DNA from: Sequoia sempervirens
Lineage: Eukaryota > Streptophyta > Pinopsida > Cupressales > Cupressaceae
DNA: 64,000 nt
Direction: 5' to 3'
Assembly (NCBI GenBank): GCA_007258455.2
Contig: VDFB02018507.1
Location: 248,001-312,000 of the forward strand
The number at the start of each line of letters is the position of its first letter. Positions within the stretch are counted from its first letter, which is position 1. The position numbers and the translations under genes were made by a program. Below are positions 57,501 to 64,000 of this stretch, piece by piece. Below the pieces are notes generated by a model. It was not told the origin of the DNA. It ran no database searches and saw only the letters and a program-made list of their open reading frames with translations.

Positions 57501-58659
57501 TTTATGAGATTGTGTTTGCTACAAGGGATATATGTATAGAAAATAAAAAATTAAAACTCTTGTGTACTACTCTTAGTAGAATAGTGTGTATATTGTTAAA
57601 ATATTGAAACCTTGTGTATGTGTCTGTGTGCATATCTATTTCCAAGTAAACAATGTATATGTGTCAAAACAACAAACTAAGGTGTATAATTACATATGGA
57701 TTTCCATACTATAGGTTCTAATGGCCTTTAAAAAAATTGCAATATTTGATAGTGAGAATATTATGGCAAATTATTTTTCAAAATTCATCTCTCAACCCTT
57801 TTGAACACAACTATGAGGTTTGTTTCATGATATGGGGGTCATGTAAAAATTTGATCTCCAAGACCCCCTCAAAAAAATTTCACCTACAAGATTAAACTCA
57901 TAAAAAACTCGCAAGTACAAGCATTAAATGTGTTCATTCATGCCAAGTTCACCAAAACATATGCATGCAAATGAAACAAATGAAATACCCTCAAATTAAA
58001 ATCAATTCAACACTCAAATCAATCACATGCAAAACTCTGATTGTGTTAAATGTAATGTTTTTCTCATTTATGATGTAGGTGCTCAATTCACCAACATGAC
58101 ATTAGCATTCTTTGGATATGATATTGATAGGACTTGGATATAAAATTAATTCTTGATTGATTGAATAAAAATAGGTTTGATTTATATATTTTGTAAATGC
58201 ATGTTGAGTTAATTAGATTTCTTATGTTACAATTGTAAATGGATTCATGAACAATTATTGTTTCACATTTATGCTTTAGTTGCTTAAGCTTGTTGTACTC
58301 TGAAGTGTAGATTTAGTTAACAGTTTTGGTTAATTCTAACATTTGTTTCTTGGTAGTGAATTAGTCACAATCTATGTTGTAGGTATCTATAGCAATAATG
58401 CCACATTACTTCTTTTACTGTTATGCATTTTTATGATTTCTCAGCAAGTGTAAACACCTATGCTAGGATGATTTAGGTAGTATTGAGTCTTCGAAAGCAC
58501 ATATAGTGTCAGTACCATCACAAGCTTACTAACCTTGGATGATAATTCAATAAAGGTCTTTCTAAAGGCTCAAGTGAACTGTTTAGCTAGGTTTCCCCTT
58601 TGAATTGTGTGATTGACACCAATTTTACCATACACTAGTAGAAACTCTACAAGTACAAT
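57501..58659. other. A+T-rich DNA without recognised genes
   Basis: No coding region, RNA gene or element boundary that I can support. Confidence 0.5.
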
Positions 58660-59010
58660 GGAATGGCATTAGAAGGGGATAATGGAAAATAGGATGAACT
58701 AGAAGGGATTAGTGGGAATGGATAGGAGAGGATCATGAAACATGTGGTAAATGATTAGAGGTTAATGTGGTTGGATTAGGAGGGACTAAAGGAACATAAG
58801 GTGAATTGGGAGAAGATAATGGGACAAGACCAAGAGGGGATAATGGAACATACAGTGAAATAAGAGAGGGTAATGATATGGGAATAGAAACGGATAACAA
58901 AATATAGGATATGGAATAGTAGAGAATAATGGAACATAGGGTGAACTATAAGAGGGTAATGGGATGGGATTAGGAGGAAATAATGGAACATATGGTGAAT
59001 TAGGAGGTGT
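58660..59010. repeat. Degenerate minisatellite, unit about 55 bp
   Basis: Purine-rich units of the type ggtgaattaggag… followed by taatgggatgggattagg and gggataatggaacata. Clear unit starts are near 58800, 58854, 58937 and 58993. Looser half-units extend left to 58660. Confidence 0.75.
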
Positions 59011-60228
59011 TTAAGTTTTTACTATAGGACATGAAGTGGGAACTTCAGGTGTTTAGTAGTAATGGAAAAGTGAAATGATCAATAATGAGTGGAAGAAAAG
59101 GTTTCTTGTAAGGGTATGTGTATATGATGAAATGTGGATGGAGCTGGCATAATATAAAAGGAGCTATGGAAGGTTAGGACATGTGATATAAAATAGATAA
59201 AATTTGTGTGATGATAGAAATTAAATAATGAGGTGGATGATAAATGGTAAATATATTTCTAGTATCTCACAAAACCAACAAAAAATGGCATCCTCTATTG
59301 GATTCTAAAATAAGGTATCATGGTCTAGGTTCCTTAGAACATAAGTCATTCAAATCACATATCCTCTACTCTTGATGTTTCGTCAAAATGTTTGGTGAGG
59401 AGGATAAAAGTGATAGGTTGTGGAATGGCGGCGGTAAGATTTAACTTGGTTGAAGAGATGAGGTAACATGAAAATGATCATGAAAGAAAATATGATCTAC
59501 CACCATAAAAAATTGACTTGTGTCCCTAAAAATTAGTGTATCTATTAAGTGGATAGAAGAAAGCTAGTGGTCGTAGGGAAACCAAGGGATATGATAAAGG
59601 ATTACTAAAATCATGGGAACATAGTAATAGTGAAGATTAGGCAAGGTGATAACACTAGCCATTTGAGAATAAATCATGTGCTTTGACTTCTTTAACCACT
59701 AGCTATAAGTAGTAAATAATCGATTATAACCTAAAGTGTGAATAATTTTTGTGACGCTATAATATGAGAATCAACAAAAAATAGAATATGTATTAGGCAA
59801 AGAGAAAATATTAAGGACTCATAATTTAAAGTCCTATTACATTCTACCAAGAAAATATCTTCCAAGCTTGAACTCAACTTTTTAACTAGGCAATTTCATA
59901 ATCATTCATACTATCAATCCATCAAAAGCCAAATTGAGATGGAAAAAAAAAGTGTACTTTCAACAACAAATTTTCAATTTCTTAATTATACAAAGTTGTC
60001 TTGTTCATTCTTCCTTCATTTGCTTCTAATGTTTGAGTTTTTGATCAATTTTATTGATATGATGTTGAATTATATATCACTTTAATATAATTGGTTAAAG
60101 TAATTGATATTAAAATGAAAGACAATTTAACATGAAGATAACTATTCAAGTTCTTCAAAACATAAAAACAATCAATCAAGTTCTTTAAAACATAAAAATA
60201 GTCAATCAAATTATCAAATTCAATTTTA
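59011..60228. other. A+T-rich DNA without recognised genes
   Basis: Nothing recognised on either strand. Confidence 0.5.
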
Positions 60229-61018
60229 GGGTATGTGCAGGATCATCATGGAAAAAAAAGGCCCTTAAGTGGCAAAAAATTCAAAAAAATCAGAGTTAGG
60301 CAACTTGACGTAAAAATTTGAATAAGTTATCTATATTATTTCAAAAATATGTAAGAATATAATCTGTAGCAAATTGAATGTAGTTTCTAAACTACTAGGT
60401 TTATTTAAAAATAAAAGAAATCTATTTGGTGAAAATTTGAAATTTCAATGTAGTAGTACTTAAATTTTAGGGAAAAATAAGTAGGTGTCCATCAACCACC
60501 CTAGCCACAATAAAATGATAATATTTTTTTATAAGATTTTATATATAAGTAGAGGACTCATGTCCAAATGTGATGCATAATTTTTTGTAATTTTTTTCCA
60601 AGTAATTAATTATGAATTTTTTATTACAACTTTTAAAAAATATAAAAACTTGTATGTCTGACCACCTTAACTTGGTCAAAACTTCATGAAAATATTTTTT
60701 TTAATCCTATAGTATGTGAAACATAGAATGTGACGCATGTTTTGGATTCAAAAAATGTGATACCGTTTGAAAGCTATAGATGTTTTTCAATCAACCTATC
60801 AATTAGGACTTTAGTCGTAATTCAAATAGAAAATGAATAATAATAATTTATTAAATTCAAAGTAAAGCATAATTTATATTAGTGGAAAGCTAAGAATCTC
60901 CTTTAAAAACCCTTTTCGTTTAATCATTTTTTAGTAATAAAAAAAGTCATCAACCACATACCCTACACATACCCATCATATTGCCACTTTTTGGCCCATC
61001 ATGATCCTACACATACCC
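60229..61018. mobile_element. MITE-like element with inverted ends
   Basis: The left end GGGTATGTGCAGGATCATCA (60229 on) pairs with the right end, whose reverse complement reads GGGTATGTGTAGGATCATGA (from 61018). Further inside, ggcccttaagtggcaaaaa pairs loosely with ggccaaaaagtggcaa. About 790 bp, A+T-rich, non-coding. TTTA on both sides (60225-60228 and 61019-61022) is a possible target duplication. The right end carries a second, partial copy of the terminal motif at about 60968-60977. Confidence 0.65.
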
Positions 61019-61232
61019 TTTAACAAAATATGCAATTTCAATCTTCTATGACAATGAAAGAAGAAAAAGTGATATATATGTCGAACAATATTGAATTTTA
61101 CAAATTATAAAAAGTGAGTTTCTATGTTAGGGAAAGTGTAGTCTGAAGGGGAAAATAAAGCATGTGGGTCCAAACTCATGGGATGCACATGATTTATTAC
61201 CATTTAATGTTTCTTACTTGCAAAGAAAAATG

Positions 61233-61266
61233 CTCACTTTATAACACAAATGTGTTATAGAGTGAG
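61233..61266. repeat. 34-nt palindrome
   Basis: CTCACTTTATAACACA and TGTGTTATAGAGTGAG, one mismatch, 2-nt loop. A weaker inverted pair (gagtgagtg…cactcac) follows it. Confidence 0.88.
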
Positions 61267-63505
61267 TGTATTGTAATGCACTCACACTATTAGTTGTTTT
61301 AGATATTTCTTACCCTTGGGATTGGGTTTCATTTTCAATGTCCAAAGACATGTTTTTTGCAAAATATAAAAAAAATATAAATGACAAGCATACTCTTCAT
61401 TAAGTTTGCATGTCCTTCAATGTTAATCTAAAAAAATCCACAATAACATCAAGCTCTTTCTTACCTTTCTAATCATATATTTTTTTCTACATTTTAAACA
61501 TATTAAGGTTTTTCTCTTGAGTTTCTTTTGTCAATATCTTTTCTTTTTCCAAAAACTTATTTATAATATTTTTTATCCATTCATCTAAATTTAAAACAAA
61601 TCATATTTTTAAATTCTACACTCTATTTTATACACATTAAAAAGAATATAAATTGATTTTTGATTAGATTTCAAATAAATTATGGAGGAAAACACTCAAT
61701 TTTTTCTTTTAATTTTTGAGGATGTTTTCAGTTTGAAAATTAATAAAAATCATATATAAAAAAATAGGCATAAACTACATGATATTAGTTAATTTTCCAC
61801 TCAAATGTTTTTTGATATAATTTTAAGAAGTCAATATTTTAAGGGGGACACACCACATGCTATGTTATATTTTTCTAACAAAAAATTAGGAGTACTTTGT
61901 ATGCTCCCTCTAGTTGAACCTCTTGATCTCTATTTTTTTTTTTAAATGAGTAATTTAGAAAGTAGATTTTAAGCACTACAACTCTTGTTCTTGTCACATT
62001 TTCAAATTTTGAGAATGACTATCTTCAATTTTTCATCCAAGATTATATTTTACTAATTTCAAGAAAAAAGTGGCCACTTTTGACCCACTTTTAGTCCTCT
62101 ATTTCCGTGCACATACCCAACCACTTGGAAGACATTCAAATTCTTGTTAAACAACAAAAACCATAAAATTTTAGTAGAGAGGATCTACCAAACCTTCATG
62201 AATAATCTACTCAACTTAATATCATATTTCTCAAAATAATCAAATACAATATCCCACCAAAATATAGATTGAACCCCCTCTCACTTGTATCATAAATAAA
62301 CAAAACAAATTTTGAATAACTTTGGTAAAAGGACAGGTGTTCAAAAGATTCACAAGCTCTATATATAAGATACAAATTTGATTAGACGTGAGAATTTTGC
62401 CTATAACCAACCTCTTCATAATTAAAAACCATCTAATAAAAAATATTTTTTATTCAATGACGCTAGATCAAATATTTCCAAATTTGGATTGTCCATCTAC
62501 CCTTAAATCATCCAAACCCCAAAGAAATTTGAGATGAAAATTGGACTTACCAACATTAAAGAGCATTCCATAAATAATCTTTATACTAAAATCTAATAGA
62601 TTATCACTACATCTACCAAAAAGGTAAATGGTTGTTGATTGCTTAGTGAATGAGGTCTTGGTTTCTAAGAATTGAACATGTTGGACAGATATAGGTGAGT
62701 GGTTAGGTTTACTTACCTATAGCTATATCCTTAGGTGCACATGTATGCTTGTCCATAGCTATATTGCTAGTTATGTCTAATAGACTTGTTCCTCATTACC
62801 TCTTCACCATTTCGTCAAGTTATTGTTGGTGCATCTGCTTGACCGATCCAATCTTACTACTAAACTTTTTGATTAAGCCATGCGATTATGTGGGTGAAGA
62901 TGTGATCAATGTTCTAGTCAGGTTCTTCAAAGGTGAGGTCATGCGACATCCTTGAATAAAACTTGATTGTCTTGTCCACACTGCACATTGAATTGTAGAT
63001 AACTCACACTTAGTTTGCCATGTTGTCATCCTCCACATGCAAAAAAAGGAATGGTAATGTCACCTACTCATCATCCATCATCCATCCATCACCTACTAAA
63101 TCTTACTATTTATGCAGGGTAATAAGTCAAAAAAAAAGTATTTGTATATCTCCTTGAACACAGCCTGTCCTCTAAGTCCATGTTGGTTCTCAACATTTCC
63201 AAGGAAATTTGCAGCCTGGGTTTATCTTGATATATAAGTTGATAGGATAAAATCTATGAAATAGTGATGTTATGTTTATATCTATATAAAAACCATTATA
63301 TTTAAATGGTGAGCTCTATGCATTTTTATTTGTAACATATTTTCTATCATATGATGTATAGAAAGATTGTGTTTATGTTTGAATCAATATTGTCATCTTT
63401 TTTCTCATTTTTATTATGAGTTTGAAATTTTGATATAATTTTTTTTTGGTTTAGGTTGGTATTGCATTTCAATTTATAAGGTGTGATTTTTTCTATCCAC
63501 CTTTC
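61267..63505. other. A+T-rich DNA without recognised genes
   Basis: An ATCC-type short repeat lies at 63068-63092. The open frame at 62749-62955 has no known domain. Confidence 0.5.
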
Positions 63506-64000
63506 TTTTTTTTTAATAAAAGGAGGGTAAAAACTTTATTGAATCATAACAACAATACAAAGTCCAAAGAAAGAAGCCACAAGGGGCCAAAAACAACAAG
63601 AATTAATTCACACCCAAGAAGCACCTCATATCCTCAGCAACCCACTCCTCAAGAACAGGGGCCATATCAGCAGGGAGATTGCCCCAATCTTCCACAGACC
63701 AAGAATCAGTCTTTTTTTATGCCCATCTAGCCAGCCCATCAGCCACCCTATTCCACTCCCGCGGAATATGGCGGAAAACAATGGACTCCAAGGTAGAGCA
63801 CAGAGAAATAATATGTTTGACAACCACAGCTAGCTGCCAATTCACATCCTCCAAATTTTTATTATTCAACATATCAATAACCACCTGAGAATCAGCTTCA
63901 CAAACAATCCGCTGCCATCCAAGGGAAACCGCACGCTCAATCGCCAAGAGAATAGCACTTGCCTCCATAAGATTATTAGTTTGAAAACCACGATACATAG
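63506..64000 (-). mobile_element. 3' end of a minus-strand LINE, cut by the window edge
   Basis: A poly-T run at 63506-63514 is the LINE poly(A) tail on the minus strand. It is preceded in sense direction by a 3' UTR (…gattcaataaagtttttaccc…) and the RNase H domain. The element continues beyond 64000. Confidence 0.85.
63717..64000 (-). pseudogene. LINE RNase H domain, partial at window edge
   Basis: At least 93 residues on the minus strand up to the TAA at 63717-63719. Catalytic Glu in NNLMEASAILLAIERAV, Asp in VCEADSQVVIDML and the final Asp in HIPREWNRVADGLARWA, the standard order of plant LINE RNase H (RVT_3). The visible part has no lesion, but the start lies outside the window, so it could be part of an intact or a broken ORF2. 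It is a different subfamily from the RNase H at 16211-16789. Confidence 0.88.

Overview
The window looks like nuclear DNA of a seed plant, most likely a conifer. It is A+T-rich, gene-poor and packed with decayed retrotransposons. It carries an NB-ARC/LRR resistance gene whose 24-residue repeats (core LPDTIGNLSQLQHL) resemble those of conifer TNL genes, a plant-type L1 LINE (DUF4283-like/CCHC ORF1; EN-RT-RNase H ORF2) and Ty1/copia elements primed by initiator-Met tRNA. The conifer assignment is inference; no marker gene proves it.

Layout. 1-5525: a perfect 277-bp tandem duplication, then an old minus-strand LTR split by a LINE-type insertion (1061-5471) that holds an RNase H fragment and a decayed gene of another family. 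5526-7875: A+T-rich DNA. 7876-11122: an NB-ARC-LRR gene with no TIR exon in place and one in-frame stop inside an array of about 25 LRRs. 11310-17274: a full-length but broken LINE with a perfect 14-bp target duplication. 17410-22702: an LTR retrotransposon without pol whose only recognisable protein has a coiled coil, a G-patch and two zinc knuckles. 24180-30492: intron-like DNA holding one exon of a calcium-dependent protein kinase, a 201-bp-period duplication and a decayed copia element on the minus strand (24396-28818). 30493-35203: a second copia element with gag and protease only. 37340-38850: a Ty3/gypsy-like gag scrap and a GC-richer LTR-like block. 40522-42790: a small non-coding LTR element on the minus strand with target duplication TTTAG. 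45143-45730: a short LINE copy. 46774-48045: thirteen roughly 31-nt imperfect palindromes at quasi-regular spacing, directly upstream of a large decayed gene of unknown family (48317-52046). 53721-57495: a 3.8-kb TG...CA unit flanked by TACAG, perhaps a giant solo LTR. 57501-64000: A+T-rich DNA with a minisatellite, a MITE-like element and, at the right edge, the RNase H end of a minus-strand LINE.

The only candidates for host genes are the NLR and the kinase exon. Everything else recognisable is mobile. Most elements can be delimited by target duplications, primer-binding sites and polypurine tracts. Autonomous elements (LINE, copia) sit beside pol-less LTR elements that would depend on them. 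The most unusual signals are the palindrome array and the G-patch/zinc-knuckle LTR element.
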